The notes: generated by a model from the letters alone, not told the origin. A stretch of DNA of 64,000 nucleotides from JBCCCJ01 sp039029315 (GCA_039029315.1 JBCCGK010000018.1:1-64000); one strand, 5' to 3'. Shown: positions 25,074 to 34,614, counted from the first letter of the stretch. A program made the numbers and translations.

Positions 25074-26624
25074 TTATCGATTTCTGCCGTATTGCTCGTG
25101 GCTTGATACCCAGTCAGAAGAAGAAATGGCAGAAGCCAGGGACAGTTCTCCAGCCAACACCACACCTGCAACAATCTCAGCAAATTTATTGACCTTGCCT
25201 TTGCCCCAACAGCCCAATAACTCAAGACTTTCGCGTTGGGTAGCCAGGGCTGTCCCGCCGCCATATGTCGCAACAATGAGGGAAGGAATGGTGAGAGAAA
25301 AGTACAGGTCCTTCTCCGGGGTAAGCTCCACATAGGCAATGCCAGCAGAAGATTCCGACACATTGGCCACATCCTGTCCCGTCGCAATAAACATGGCTGT
25401 AATGCCATTGGCAGAATGTAGCCCATTATTATTGGCTCCAGAAAGAATCGCACCTACATTCGCGACTTGAGCGTGGTAGGCAAGCGTTGCAGTATCGACG
25501 CGCATGAATTGATGCAGGACATCCCGCTTGATTAAGGCCTCAGCAGTTACACGTTTGCCTCGCGTATGCATAATGTTAACCTGAGAGGCTTTCTTATCCG
25601 TAGCAAGATTGGATTCGAGATAGAAATGCTCAAAGGCATGATCCTTATAGTGATCAAGAATCCAGCTACATGCAGCAAAGGTTGCTCTTCCGACCATGTT
25701 TTGGCCTGCGGCATCTCCTGTGGTATAGTTGAACCTCAGATATGCAAACTTGCTGGCGAGGTAGGGATCGATATAAGAAAGTTTTCCAATGCTGGTGGTT
25801 GCCTCCGCCTGTTCTGCGATTTCCTCCTTATGTGCCAATACCCATTTGGAGAATTCTCGAGCAGCACGTGCATCCTGCAACACAAATACCGGAGCACGCT
25901 GCATAGCATCATCCACCACACTGCATTTGACACCGCCACAAGCATTGATCAACTTCATGCCGCGATTGTAAGAAGCGACGAGCGTCCCTTCTGTGGTTGC
26001 CATTGGGACAATAAAATCTCCCCGCGCATGTTCTCCATGAATGGTCAATGGCCCTGCAAATCCCATCGGGATCTGGGCAACGCCTGTGAAGTGCTCACAA
26101 TTTCCCGTAAGGATATGTGGGTCAAATGAATAATGGGTAATGTGGTCGAGTTGTTTACCCGTAAAATCCCCAACAAATTTTTGACGCATTCGAATGATCT
26201 CTTCATCGTAATCGTCTTTATTACTTCTGGGAATAACAATTCTTTTTTCGTCCTCAACGGTGATAGAACCTTCTACCTTCAGGCTCAGCTTGCCAAATGG
26301 TTTGGCTTCAAAGCCAAGCTCGATTTTGTGCTTGCCTTCTGGCAGTGATTGCACCCCTGTTGCCTGAATGTCTACGGTAGCGCGCAAAGGGAAATCGACA
26401 GGAGATGCTTTGGAAATATCTCCCGGTTTCAAAACAGATCCGTCACTGAGAAGAATTCTGACTTGATCAATGGAAATTTCCTTTCCGCCAAGACTAAGGC
26501 GTTTGACCCCTGTGAGGGTTGCATCGCTTAAGCGATTCTTGAGCGAAAATTGAACACCATTTGAAGTGTTTTTGAGACTGCCAAATGTGTATAATTGTTT
26601 GAGGAGAAGACTAGGAACAAGCAT
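25074..26624 (-). CDS. 3-hydroxy-3-methylglutaryl-CoA reductase
   Basis: 516 residues; reduces HMG-CoA to mevalonate, the committing step of isoprenoid synthesis by the mevalonate route. The catalytic domain starts near residue 130. Motifs: NCEHFTGVAQIPMGFAGPL (catalytic Glu in the ENxxG-like motif), PMATTEGTLVAS, TGDAAGQNMVGRAT (nucleotide-binding loop, DAMGxN type), ESNLATDKKASQVN (catalytic Lys), GGGTALATQRESLELLG and a near C-terminal His in WVSSHEQYG. The first ~125 residues form an extra beta-rich domain (VDIQATGVQSLPEGKHKIELGFEAKPFG) absent from minimal reductases. No other mevalonate gene is adjacent; a UbiA enzyme is encoded at 42364. Confidence 0.92.
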   Translation of the reverse strand: MLVPSLLLKQLYTFGSLKNTSNGVQFSLKNRLSDATLTGVKRLSLGGKEISIDQVRILLSDGSVLKPGDISKASPVDFPLRATVDIQATGVQSLPEGKHKIELGFEAKPFGKLSLKVEGSITVEDEKRIVIPRSNKDDYDEEIIRMRQKFVGDFTGKQLDHITHYSFDPHILTGNCEHFTGVAQIPMGFAGPLTIHGEHARGDFIVPMATTEGTLVASYNRGMKLINACGGVKCSVVDDAMQRAPVFVLQDARAAREFSKWVLAHKEEIAEQAEATTSIGKLSYIDPYLASKFAYLRFNYTTGDAAGQNMVGRATFAACSWILDHYKDHAFEHFYLESNLATDKKASQVNIMHTRGKRVTAEALIKRDVLHQFMRVDTATLAYHAQVANVGAILSGANNNGLHSANGITAMFIATGQDVANVSESSAGIAYVELTPEKDLYFSLTIPSLIVATYGGGTALATQRESLELLGCWGKGKVNKFAEIVAGVVLAGELSLASAISSSDWVSSHEQYGRNR

Positions 26625-27078
26625 AGATATTCAGTCATTTGGGTGGGGGAATGAAGATTAGCTGAACAAGATAGTCAATTAGAGAGGGATTGCAAAAGAT
26701 GGAAAATGAGAAATGTAATCAATTGATTGTAAGTGTATTATGATTTTATTGAGATTTTTTTCTAAAAAATAGTGACCTCTCTCAATAAACGCGTCTAATT
26801 AAGTGAAACAGAAATCATTTGGCTTCATGAACATGCCGGAAATCGGAGTAGGAACCCATGTCTGTGCTGAGCGCATGTTCGAGTAAGTGAGAAAAATAAA
26901 AGTTTGTGTGTGTTTGCATTGTATCATGCATGTTAGGGGGTGGTCTTACCACCCCTTTAGGTATTTGGGGGCAAAGGATTCAACCCCAAAATGGATGAGA
27001 GAAATTTGATTGATGTGTGGGAATATCAGACATTTGCCGCTCACGATCATTTTTTCATCATTTCATATACTATCATTC
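26625..27078. other. Intergenic region with stacked hairpins before dapD
   Basis: A 454-bp gap between divergent genes. It holds an inverted repeat GAACATGC…GCATGTTC (26829-26880), a strong hairpin GGGGTGGT-CTT-ACCACCCC followed by TTT (26937-26958), and a second hairpin TTTGGGG…CCCCAAA (26964-26990). These may form a leader or attenuator ahead of dapD. No known riboswitch class was recognised and no coding frame is convincing. Confidence 0.4.
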
Positions 27079-27894
27079 ATGTCTTCATTACAACAAATCA
27101 TTGAGTCTGCCTGGGACAATCGGGCGCTTTTGCAGGAAGCGTCTACAAGGGAAGCGATCGATGCCGTTATTGAGCAATTGGACAAAGGCAAACTACGTTG
27201 CGCCGAGCCCACAGCGGATGGCTGGCAAGTCAATGATTGGGTCAAAAAAGCAGTAATTCTCTACTTCCCTATTCGGGAAATGACAACCATCGAACTGTCT
27301 CCCTTTGAATACCATGACAAGATGAGACTGAAATCTGACTACAAAGGACAAGGCGTACGGGTTGTCCCTCCCGGAACTGCCAGGTATGGTGCATATATTG
27401 CTTCTGGCGTGGTCATGATGCCATCCTATGTGAACATCGGATCATATGTGGATGCTGGATCTATGGTGGATACCTGGGCTACAGTCGGCTCTTGTGCACA
27501 AATCGGCAAGCATGTGCATCTCAGTGGTGGGGTAGGCATTGGAGGGGTATTGGAACCTGTACAGGCTGCTCCAGTGATCATTGAAGACAATGCCTTCATC
27601 GGAAGTCGATCTATCGTGGTGGAAGGTGTGAGGGTAGGGAAGGAAGCTGTGCTCGGTGCCAATGTCGTGCTCACTGCTTCTTCCAAAATCATTGATGTCT
27701 CTGGCCCTGAACCAATAGAGTACCGTGGATACGTCCCGGAGCGAAGTGTCGTCATTCCTGGAAGTATTCCCAAGAAATTCCCTGCTGGTACCTATCAAGT
27801 AACTTGTGCCTTGATCATCGGAAAAAGAAAAGCTTCAACAGATAAGAAAGTCTCATTGAATGCTGCCTTGCGAGAATATGATGTGAGTGTGTAG
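27079..27894 (+). CDS. dapD: 2,3,4,5-tetrahydropyridine-2,6-dicarboxylate N-succinyltransferase
   Basis: 271 residues from ATG 27079 (MSSLQQIIESAWDNR); the frame is open from 27010 but those residues are atypical. It catalyses the succinylation step of the lysine/meso-diaminopimelate pathway. The N-terminal helical domain is followed by a left-handed beta-helix made of hexapeptide repeats (SGVVMMPSYVNIGSYVDAGSM, GSCAQIGKHVHLSGGVGIGG, EDNAFIGSRSIVVEGVRVG) and the C-terminal segment YRGYVPERSVVIPGSIPKKF. The gene is monocistronic, preceded by two strong hairpins. Confidence 0.95.
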   Translation: MSSLQQIIESAWDNRALLQEASTREAIDAVIEQLDKGKLRCAEPTADGWQVNDWVKKAVILYFPIREMTTIELSPFEYHDKMRLKSDYKGQGVRVVPPGTARYGAYIASGVVMMPSYVNIGSYVDAGSMVDTWATVGSCAQIGKHVHLSGGVGIGGVLEPVQAAPVIIEDNAFIGSRSIVVEGVRVGKEAVLGANVVLTASSKIIDVSGPEPIEYRGYVPERSVVIPGSIPKKFPAGTYQVTCALIIGKRKASTDKKVSLNAALREYDVSV

Positions 27895-28002
27895 AGGGAA
27901 GTCGCTAGAGATTCGGTGACAATTCTTTTCTGGATGAATAGGAGATAGGGACGTCTGCTGGAGAGAAGAACTGACAAAACAAGTTATAGGAAGGAGAGAC
28001 AA

Positions 28003-30951
28003 CTAAATTCCTGGAACCAACTTCCCATTCAATTTGAGAGTCGAGCCTTTCTCCACCAGATGAAGATGTTGGACTGCTTCGGCCTGATATTGATCTACCT
28101 GAATATGGGCTCCTCCATATTCAGGCTTTTTTTGATAAGCTGCGAAGCCCGTTTTGCAAGTCTTGAGGTGGATATTTTTGATGTGAACATTTGACAAATC
28201 CTTGGCGACCACTCCCCGCGCAACACTTTCAATATTGGCAGATTCTATCGTAACGATCGTATATTCTCCTACACTGATGCCTTTGTCTCCAGCCTCCTGA
28301 ATGCGACAATTAGACAAGATGATTTCACTTCCCGAGAGATCAATCCCATCATTTCCAGTATTGCTGACCGCCAAATGGTCAATTTTTCCTTTTGAGAAAT
28401 CTACATCCAGGCCATCGGACAGTGCGGAAGATATGTGTGAATTCTGGAGGTCAAAGGGGGATCGAATCAGATTCAAGGCATCTTCACAATGGGCATTCGA
28501 GAAGGAACAATGAGTGATTCGAACAGGAGATTCATAGACACTAACAGCCCCTGTCAATCGCCATCCTTTTTGATTCAGGTTCGTCAGATGGTCAAAAACG
28601 ACCCATTTCATAACCGAAGTCTCCCTGGCTTCTATCAAGGCAAATCCCTGGCCGGAACGATCAGACGAATGAATACGGATAGGACTCGTCTGGCTGCCCA
28701 TCATATAGACAGGAGAATGCGATAAGAAAAATGCGCCCTTGACAAAGTCGAGCGAAGTCCCGGCAGGAAACCGAACCTGATAGCCTTTGGGAATGAGGAT
28801 CGGCTCTCGGACGATATGTCTTCCTGGAAGAAAAGACAAGCTAGTGCTGTCGATGGTGAACAGATCTCCCGGAGTCAAGGACAAGTCTGTGACCAATTGT
28901 TGATAAGGAGTGGAAGGAGCCGGAAGAGGAGAAGAATGAATAGAACTCACAAATAATTGATGGGTTCCAGGCAAACGAAAAAACAAATAAGTGGCTGCCT
29001 TGGGGACATCCAGTGAATGATACTGAGGCATTCTTTCTGAATCGTACCCATTGAGCCAGAGAGGCTGCGACAATCTTTCCTGAAGATCTTCAGGCGAACG
29101 TCCCCAACCGATGAGTTCGATAGGCAAGAGATGAAAATTGGCCAACTGGAGACCTTGATGATCAGAAGTGCGTGTCTGGGTGAAAGCTTTTAAAGAAGCA
29201 TGATCGACAGGAAAGAGGACAGAGCGAATTCGTTCTGCATGTGTCGGGAAAGCTGGTGTGTATGTGTACTCAGGATACTCTGATCGAATCAGCTGTGTTC
29301 GGGCTACATGGGCTTCAGAGATGTCGAGAAGAAAATTGTCTACATATGATGGGTGAGAAAATGTATCCAGGTATTGGATGTAGTGCCGCATAAAGGCGGT
29401 GTCAATAAAGGGAAAGAGCAGGAGATCCGAAGTCTGGTCTCCTGATACCTCATGCACACCAGCTCCCAGGAATGGTTTGGCGGTCAAGGGATATTCGCCT
29501 GCCTCTGTGAATCCATCGTAGCCGATGGGTTCGAGCTTATTGGTGATCGGATTGAAATAAAACCGCTGATTGTGCCATACAAGGCCATGATAGGCCCTAC
29601 TGAGATCCGTCAAGGCATAAAATTTTGCCAGTTTATTCAGATCAAATACCATCGAAGCGGAAGAGAGTCCTGCCTGATATTGATGCATCAGCGTTTGGGC
29701 AACTTCAAACTGCTCTGTAAGGAGAGAATCCTGCAATAGACTGGTCTCACCAAAAGGTTCTGCTCGGGCGGATTCCATGCTGTGCAGCAACTCTTCCATT
29801 TCCAACCCATCTCGTTCCATATCCAGTTTTCGTTTCCTGATTTCCCAAACGCCGATTTCAGAGAATTTGACAATTGGGCCTTCTCTTCTTCCCCGAGACT
29901 CGATCAGATGTTTTTCAAAGTGTTCTTCATACGCATAGACGCCCTTGGATCGTCCATTGAGAGAGAGCTTCAGGAAATCGTATTGAGTGGTCAGGAGGCC
30001 TTCTCTATCTAGTAATTGGTGATATTCCCATTCCCGTAGATAAAATCTTGTCTTGGGGTTTTGGACAGAAAAGGTAAACATCCGTTTCCAGGCATATGGT
30101 TCTTTTATTTTGATTCTAAATGACCATTTGTCTCCCGTTAGATGGTCCATCCAGTCTCCTTTGAATCGGAATTTGGCAGGAAAATGAGCAGATGGTGTCT
30201 GGACATGCCCTTTGACCCAATCATCAGGGGAGGAAAACAAAATTCCCTGATAAAAGGCTTCCTGGCGTCGACGCTTTAGCTTTCTTAGGCCCGCATCCCC
30301 CACACTGAAGTTGAGTTGTGGAAAATCAACAGCTGTCGATTCTGAATCCTTGGTTTTTGCTTCCTGAATTTTTTCTACAGAAAAATCATCTACATATACT
30401 GGAACATCACCTCCATGCATATAGATATAGATGGGCTCATTTCGGTAAAATGTTGAGACCTCAAAGATCAACTCCAGTTTTTCCCATTCCTCATCATCCA
30501 CTTCTACAGCAGTGCCTTCCTGCTTGAAGTATTGTGGTTCCGACTGAATATTTACTGTGAGATAACTCGCTGCATATTTGTGTCCTTTTCTCCATGCTAC
30601 GGCCCGATATCGTTCTCCGATTTTGGCGTCGTGGATGATATAGCCGATACCGTATTGCTGTTTGGCATCCAGTCTGCTGGCAAATTGTCCGGTTCTGACT
30701 TCCTCCCGCGTTTGAGAGTTTCCTCCAGAGAAGATATGTCCCTCGGATACAAAGACAGATTTCCCATCATGATGTTTGACAGTTTCGGCACCACAATGGA
30801 TGAATGTGTCCATAGGTTTATGACCACCCCAATGAAATGAGCGGATACTTAAGATTCCAGCCAACACGGCTACTGAGGCAAGGATTTTCCATCGATGTTG
30901 TCGAAGAAAGGGAACAAATACCCTTGCACGTTGTGAGGTCTTGATAATCAT
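28003..30951 (-). CDS. CotH-like kinase domain plus beta-helix membrane protein, paralog 1
   Basis: 982 residues from Met 30951 (MIIKTSQRARVFV); the frame is open to 31062. Layout: cytoplasmic tail, one membrane helix (~20-40, WKILASVAVLAGILSI), a beta-sandwich resembling carbohydrate-binding modules (~45-195), a CotH-like domain (~215-560) and a right-handed beta-helix (~740-980). CotH landmarks: RFKGDWMDHLTGDKWSFRIK, LNGRSKGVYAYEEHFEKHL, WHNQRFYFNPITNKLEPIGYDG with the Asn and Asp expected to bind metal. CotH proteins are atypical secreted protein kinases. The helix has repeated LSNCRIQEAGDKGISVGE-type rungs. It is divergent from the YyaL-like gene. An equal-length paralog is at 34648. Confidence 0.78.
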   Translation of the reverse strand: MIIKTSQRARVFVPFLRQHRWKILASVAVLAGILSIRSFHWGGHKPMDTFIHCGAETVKHHDGKSVFVSEGHIFSGGNSQTREEVRTGQFASRLDAKQQYGIGYIIHDAKIGERYRAVAWRKGHKYAASYLTVNIQSEPQYFKQEGTAVEVDDEEWEKLELIFEVSTFYRNEPIYIYMHGGDVPVYVDDFSVEKIQEAKTKDSESTAVDFPQLNFSVGDAGLRKLKRRRQEAFYQGILFSSPDDWVKGHVQTPSAHFPAKFRFKGDWMDHLTGDKWSFRIKIKEPYAWKRMFTFSVQNPKTRFYLREWEYHQLLDREGLLTTQYDFLKLSLNGRSKGVYAYEEHFEKHLIESRGRREGPIVKFSEIGVWEIRKRKLDMERDGLEMEELLHSMESARAEPFGETSLLQDSLLTEQFEVAQTLMHQYQAGLSSASMVFDLNKLAKFYALTDLSRAYHGLVWHNQRFYFNPITNKLEPIGYDGFTEAGEYPLTAKPFLGAGVHEVSGDQTSDLLLFPFIDTAFMRHYIQYLDTFSHPSYVDNFLLDISEAHVARTQLIRSEYPEYTYTPAFPTHAERIRSVLFPVDHASLKAFTQTRTSDHQGLQLANFHLLPIELIGWGRSPEDLQERLSQPLWLNGYDSERMPQYHSLDVPKAATYLFFRLPGTHQLFVSSIHSSPLPAPSTPYQQLVTDLSLTPGDLFTIDSTSLSFLPGRHIVREPILIPKGYQVRFPAGTSLDFVKGAFFLSHSPVYMMGSQTSPIRIHSSDRSGQGFALIEARETSVMKWVVFDHLTNLNQKGWRLTGAVSVYESPVRITHCSFSNAHCEDALNLIRSPFDLQNSHISSALSDGLDVDFSKGKIDHLAVSNTGNDGIDLSGSEIILSNCRIQEAGDKGISVGEYTIVTIESANIESVARGVVAKDLSNVHIKNIHLKTCKTGFAAYQKKPEYGGAHIQVDQYQAEAVQHLHLVEKGSTLKLNGKLVPGI

Positions 30952-30972
30952 GTCGGACGAAATACTTCTTGA

Positions 30973-30980
30973 CAAAGGTA
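30973..30980 (-). promoter_or_regulatory. -7 promoter box of CotH-like paralog 1
   Basis: TACCTTTG on the minus strand, 21 nt before the start codon, exact to TAnnTTTG. No TTG at the usual -33 distance was seen. Confidence 0.4.
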
Positions 30981-31077
30981 AGTATTTTCGTCTATTAGGT
31001 ATGTGCCAGACATCTGAATATCGCCTGATCTTTGCCAACTGATTCGTACCTTCGTGCCTCAATCAATCTGAACCACC

Positions 31078-33078
31078 ATGCCCAATCGCCTCATAGATCA
31101 GACAAGTCCATATCTTCTTCAACATGCCCATAATCCGGTAGACTGGTATCCGTGGGGAGAAGAAGCCCTTCATCGCGCAACCACCGAAAATAAGCCCATC
31201 ATTGTAAGCATAGGCTATGCTGCTTGCCATTGGTGTCATGTGATGGAGAGAGAATCCTTTGAAGACGAAGAGGTGGCCCAATTGATGAACCAGCACTTTG
31301 TCTGTATCAAGGTGGATCGGGAAGAGCGGCCGGATATCGACAAAATCTATATGGATGCTGTCATGGTCATGACTGGCCAAGGAGGATGGCCGCTGAATGC
31401 GATCGCCTTGCCTGACGGTCGGCCGATTTATGGGGGAACCTATTTCAGGAAGGATCAATGGATGCGGGCTTTGGGTCAGGTGGCAGGCTTGTATCAGCAA
31501 CAACCTGAGCAGACCGAGCAGTATGCTGTCGATTTGGTGAATGCCATGAAGCGGATGGATGTGCTCCAGCCCACGGATTCCAAGCCGTTCGCACAATCCG
31601 ATCTACAGCGGATTTCGCTCCAATGGATGCCTCAGATAGATCGGAAGTGGGGAGGAAGGGATGTCAAAGCGAACAAGTTTCCCCTTCCTGCGAACAACAT
31701 ATTCCTCTTACGGGCTGCGCAACTCAAACAAGATGAGGAGATACAAGCGGCGGTAGATATTACCTTGGAGAAGATGGCCTTTGGGGGCATTTATGATCAT
31801 TTAGGAGGAGGATTTGCGCGCTATTCTGTGGACCCCTACTGGAAAGTCCCTCACTTTGAGAAAATGCTTTATGACAATGGGCAATTGGTCAGCCTCTATG
31901 CAGAAGCCTATCTTCAGAAGCCCCAAGCATTGTACAAAAGGCTGGTCTTCCAAACCATTGATTTTCTGGAAAGAGAACTCACATCTGAAGAAGGAGGATT
32001 TTATTCCTCCTTGGATGCGGACAGTGAAGGAGAAGAAGGCAAGTTCTATGTCTGGACCTATGATGAAATCGAGCAACTGCTGGGAGAAGATGCACGACTG
32101 TTCGGGGATTATTACAATGCACACCCATTTGGCAATTGGGAGGGGAACAACATTCTGTTTGTGTTGGAGACAGAAGAAGAGTTTGCCAAACGCTGGAAAC
32201 TGGATGTCGAGGAATTCAAGGCCAAGATGCAGGCAGGAAGAGAAATCTTATTCCAAGCGCGAGAACCACGGGTCCGGCCGGGTTTGGATGACAAAATCCT
32301 GACTTCCTGGAATGCGCTGATGTTGAGGGGGTTGGTGGATGCATATTTGACCTTTGGCGAAGATCGCATATTGCAAATGGCTGTTAAGAATGCCCATTTT
32401 CTTCGAGATAAGCTTACCGAGGGGCCTCGTCTCTTCCGTAATTACAAAAATGGGCAACGAAGCATTTCAGCCTTTCTGGATGATTATGCCAACCTGATTG
32501 ATGCCTATGTCAGCCTGTATCAAGCCACCTTTGAGGTGCAATGGCTGCGTCAGGCGGAATTGCATGTGCACCATGTCCTGGCGCATTTTTCAGATCCCGA
32601 GACCGATTTGTTTTTCTATACCTCAGATGAAGATCCAGTGTTGGTGAGACGAAAAACCGAGCGACAGGACGATGTCATCCCTTCTTCGAACTCCGTTCTC
32701 GCCAAAAGCCTTCATACCCTTGGCTTGATTTTGCATAAGTCAGATTATCTGGATCGCTCCCTTCGCATGTTGCAAAGCATGAAGACGGACCTCATCCAGA
32801 ATCCTGCCTGGCATGCCAATTGGGGACAATTGATGCTGCGACATATCTACCCGCATTATGAAGTGGCCATTACCGGAGCTGAGGCAGGTGCTTTTCGGCA
32901 GGAATTGATTCAACAATACCACCCCAATCGGATATTTGCAGGAGGACAAGAAGGCGATGAGATCCCTATTTTGGCACAGCGCTTCGTGAAAGAGACAACC
33001 ATCTATGTCTGTGAGGGCAATCGCTGTCAGTTGCCCGTTACGGAAGTAGAGAAGGCAGTCGAGATGATGGGGGGATAG
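31078..33078 (+). CDS. YyaL/SPATA20-type thioredoxin-domain protein (DUF255)
   Basis: 666 residues, cytoplasmic (no signal). The N-terminal thioredoxin-like domain begins MPNRLIDQTSPYLLQHAHNPVDWYPWGEEAL, with the active-site motif ACHWCHVMERESFED (CxxC, ~50-53) and VDREERPDIDKIYMDA. The remaining ~450 residues form an (alpha/alpha)6 barrel like N-acylglucosamine 2-epimerases, with GGGFARYSVDPYWKVPHFEKMLYDN and LDDKILTSWNALMLRGL. The family is widespread from bacteria to mammals; its reaction remains unproven. It is divergent from CotH paralog 1 across 126 bp. A palindromic repeat starts 21 bp after its stop. Confidence 0.9.
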   Translation: MPNRLIDQTSPYLLQHAHNPVDWYPWGEEALHRATTENKPIIVSIGYAACHWCHVMERESFEDEEVAQLMNQHFVCIKVDREERPDIDKIYMDAVMVMTGQGGWPLNAIALPDGRPIYGGTYFRKDQWMRALGQVAGLYQQQPEQTEQYAVDLVNAMKRMDVLQPTDSKPFAQSDLQRISLQWMPQIDRKWGGRDVKANKFPLPANNIFLLRAAQLKQDEEIQAAVDITLEKMAFGGIYDHLGGGFARYSVDPYWKVPHFEKMLYDNGQLVSLYAEAYLQKPQALYKRLVFQTIDFLERELTSEEGGFYSSLDADSEGEEGKFYVWTYDEIEQLLGEDARLFGDYYNAHPFGNWEGNNILFVLETEEEFAKRWKLDVEEFKAKMQAGREILFQAREPRVRPGLDDKILTSWNALMLRGLVDAYLTFGEDRILQMAVKNAHFLRDKLTEGPRLFRNYKNGQRSISAFLDDYANLIDAYVSLYQATFEVQWLRQAELHVHHVLAHFSDPETDLFFYTSDEDPVLVRRKTERQDDVIPSSNSVLAKSLHTLGLILHKSDYLDRSLRMLQSMKTDLIQNPAWHANWGQLMLRHIYPHYEVAITGAEAGAFRQELIQQYHPNRIFAGGQEGDEIPILAQRFVKETTIYVCEGNRCQLPVTEVEKAVEMMGG

Positions 33079-33098
33079 AGGAGAAAAGAAATGAGGTG

Positions 33099-33261
33099 AG
33101 AGACTGTTTGGAAATCTATTACTTATTTTTTGTATGCGTCTTTTTTCCTCATTCTGCGGCTTTTTTTGTTCCCATAGCACCGCTATGAGAACAAAAAAGG
33201 GCCCTGGCTGAGAAAAAAATACCCCATAAAAATTCTCAGCACAGATTCCAAAACAGTCTCT
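33099..33261. repeat. Palindromic intergenic repeat, copy A2 (163 bp)
   Basis: AGAGACTGTTTGGAAATC at the left end and its near-inverse at the right; fold-back over the full length with apex CATAGC-ACC-GCTATG. Almost identical to native A1 and to inverted A4. It carries the uninterrupted MITE target GGCTTTTTTTGTTCCC (~33159-33174). It fills the gap between two convergent genes and could serve both as a terminator. Confidence 0.88.
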
Positions 33262-33273
33262 GAGAAATAGCAC

Positions 33274-34206
33274 TTATTCTTGACTCTCTTCTACCAACAA
33301 ATCCAGATCCGGGAACTCCCAGCGCAATCGACGACTCTCCGGGTCCAACTCAAGATATAAAACCCTGTCTGGTGGAAGCTTGGCTCGCTCTACGGGGTCT
33401 TCGATATTCACATTGTTGATGCCAGAAATCAGAAACCAAATCCCATCATCAGTGAGGTATTCATAGGTTTTGGACTTTTTCTGCCCGCCATCTCCCGAGA
33501 TAACCATGACCTGGACTCCTCGGGCTTGTACTTGCTGGAGAAGGGGGTAGATGATTTGCTCAAACTTGCTGCTATTATTACAGCGAAATTGCATCCAGGA
33601 ACTTCCAGCGTTAGCAGTACTGATCGCATCCATTCCGTCTTCTACTTTGCCCCAGACGATGTGATGCATAAGCAGGAACAAATGAGAGGATTCAGAAATG
33701 GTATCTGTCAGCTGTTGAATAAATTGAAATTGTGCTTCCTTCTCCTCACATTCTGTCCGGTCCAGATTTGAATTCAAGACAAGGATCGTCATGCCATTGG
33801 AAGAATGAGAATAAAACAGCTTTCGCTGCGTGGCATCTGTGATCCACTCCAGATTGCCGTTACGGATATCGTGATTGCCGACCGCCCAATGGGTATTCGG
33901 ACTACTGACATCAAAGAGGGTATCTATATATTGAACCGTAGACAAGGCTTTGGTGGTTTCTGAACAAATGTCACCTCCCAGCCAGATTTGTTCATATTGA
34001 GTGAGGTCGAGCAACTCAATTCTGGGATCCACAGTTGTGGGAGTATCATAGGGATGTCCGAGAAACAAAATTCCTTTTTTTTCGATGACCACAGCTTCGG
34101 GCGCCAATGTATCATACCGACAACTGCTGAGGATCAAGAGACATATTGTTCCACAGATCCATGATGAGTTGTGCTTGTTAGTCAGAAATGAAAGAAGAGA
34201 TGTCAT
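33274..34206 (-). CDS. Calcineurin-like metallophosphoesterase lipoprotein
   Basis: 310 residues. The signal ends in the lipobox ILSSC (~residue 29), so it is probably an envelope lipoprotein. Metallophosphoesterase motifs: IWLGGDICSE (GGD), HWAVGNHDIRNGN (GNHD), LFLLMHHIVWG and VMVISGDGGQKKSKTYEYL, where the last usually reads GHxH and here is GDGG, so one metal ligand differs. The first D-x-H motif is not clear (GILFLGHPYD). A role on an extracellular phosphoester is likely but the altered ligands leave activity uncertain. Flanked by palindromic repeats on both sides. Confidence 0.75.
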   Translation of the reverse strand: MTSLLSFLTNKHNSSWICGTICLLILSSCRYDTLAPEAVVIEKKGILFLGHPYDTPTTVDPRIELLDLTQYEQIWLGGDICSETTKALSTVQYIDTLFDVSSPNTHWAVGNHDIRNGNLEWITDATQRKLFYSHSSNGMTILVLNSNLDRTECEEKEAQFQFIQQLTDTISESSHLFLLMHHIVWGKVEDGMDAISTANAGSSWMQFRCNNSSKFEQIIYPLLQQVQARGVQVMVISGDGGQKKSKTYEYLTDDGIWFLISGINNVNIEDPVERAKLPPDRVLYLELDPESRRLRWEFPDLDLLVEESQE

Positions 34207-34232
34207 AGGCGAATGACTTATTCAATATGCTT

Positions 34233-34419
34233 AGAGACGGTTTGGGTTTGTTATGCAGGAATTGTTATCGGGTATTTTATTGACTATTGAGGCGCGCAAA
34301 CCAGCAGCGCACCAGACCATCCGATCAGAATTTAGCCGAGCTAAATGAGGATTTGTACAAGGAAAAAATGCGAAAAAAGAGCCATAACAAAACTATTGGA
34401 ACGAATTCAAACAGTCTCT
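34233..34419. repeat. Palindromic intergenic repeat, diverged copy A3
   Basis: Ends AGAGACGGTTTGGG and …CAAACAGTCTCT match the A family, but the 187-bp interior differs. Apex TTTAGC-CGA-GCTAAA. It lies 26 bp upstream of the phosphoesterase start. Confidence 0.7.
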
Positions 34420-34455
34420 GAGTACAGTGGAACATAAGTTTCTTATGTTTTTTCC

Positions 34456-34614
34456 TGAACCCCCCTTTTCGCTCCCGATATATCGGGATCACCCCTCAAG
34501 AGGTGGGACTGGCAAGAATTTTCCTGCTTTTCAGCAGAAAAGGCCTTGTGCGAAGTCCCCTTGTCGAAGATTCCGATGTATCGGAAGGGGGACGGGCCAG
34601 TGCGAAGGGGTTCA
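34456..34614. repeat. Palindromic intergenic repeat, type B (159 bp)
   Basis: Ends TGAACCCC…CGC and GCG…GGGGTTCA are inverted; inner symmetric blocks TCCCGATATATCGGGA (34472-34488) and TTCCGATGTATCGGAA (34571-34586) face each other, and the centre is CTGC-TTTTCA-GCAG. Similar length to the A family with unrelated ends. It lies just downstream of the CotH paralog 2 stop. Confidence 0.65.
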
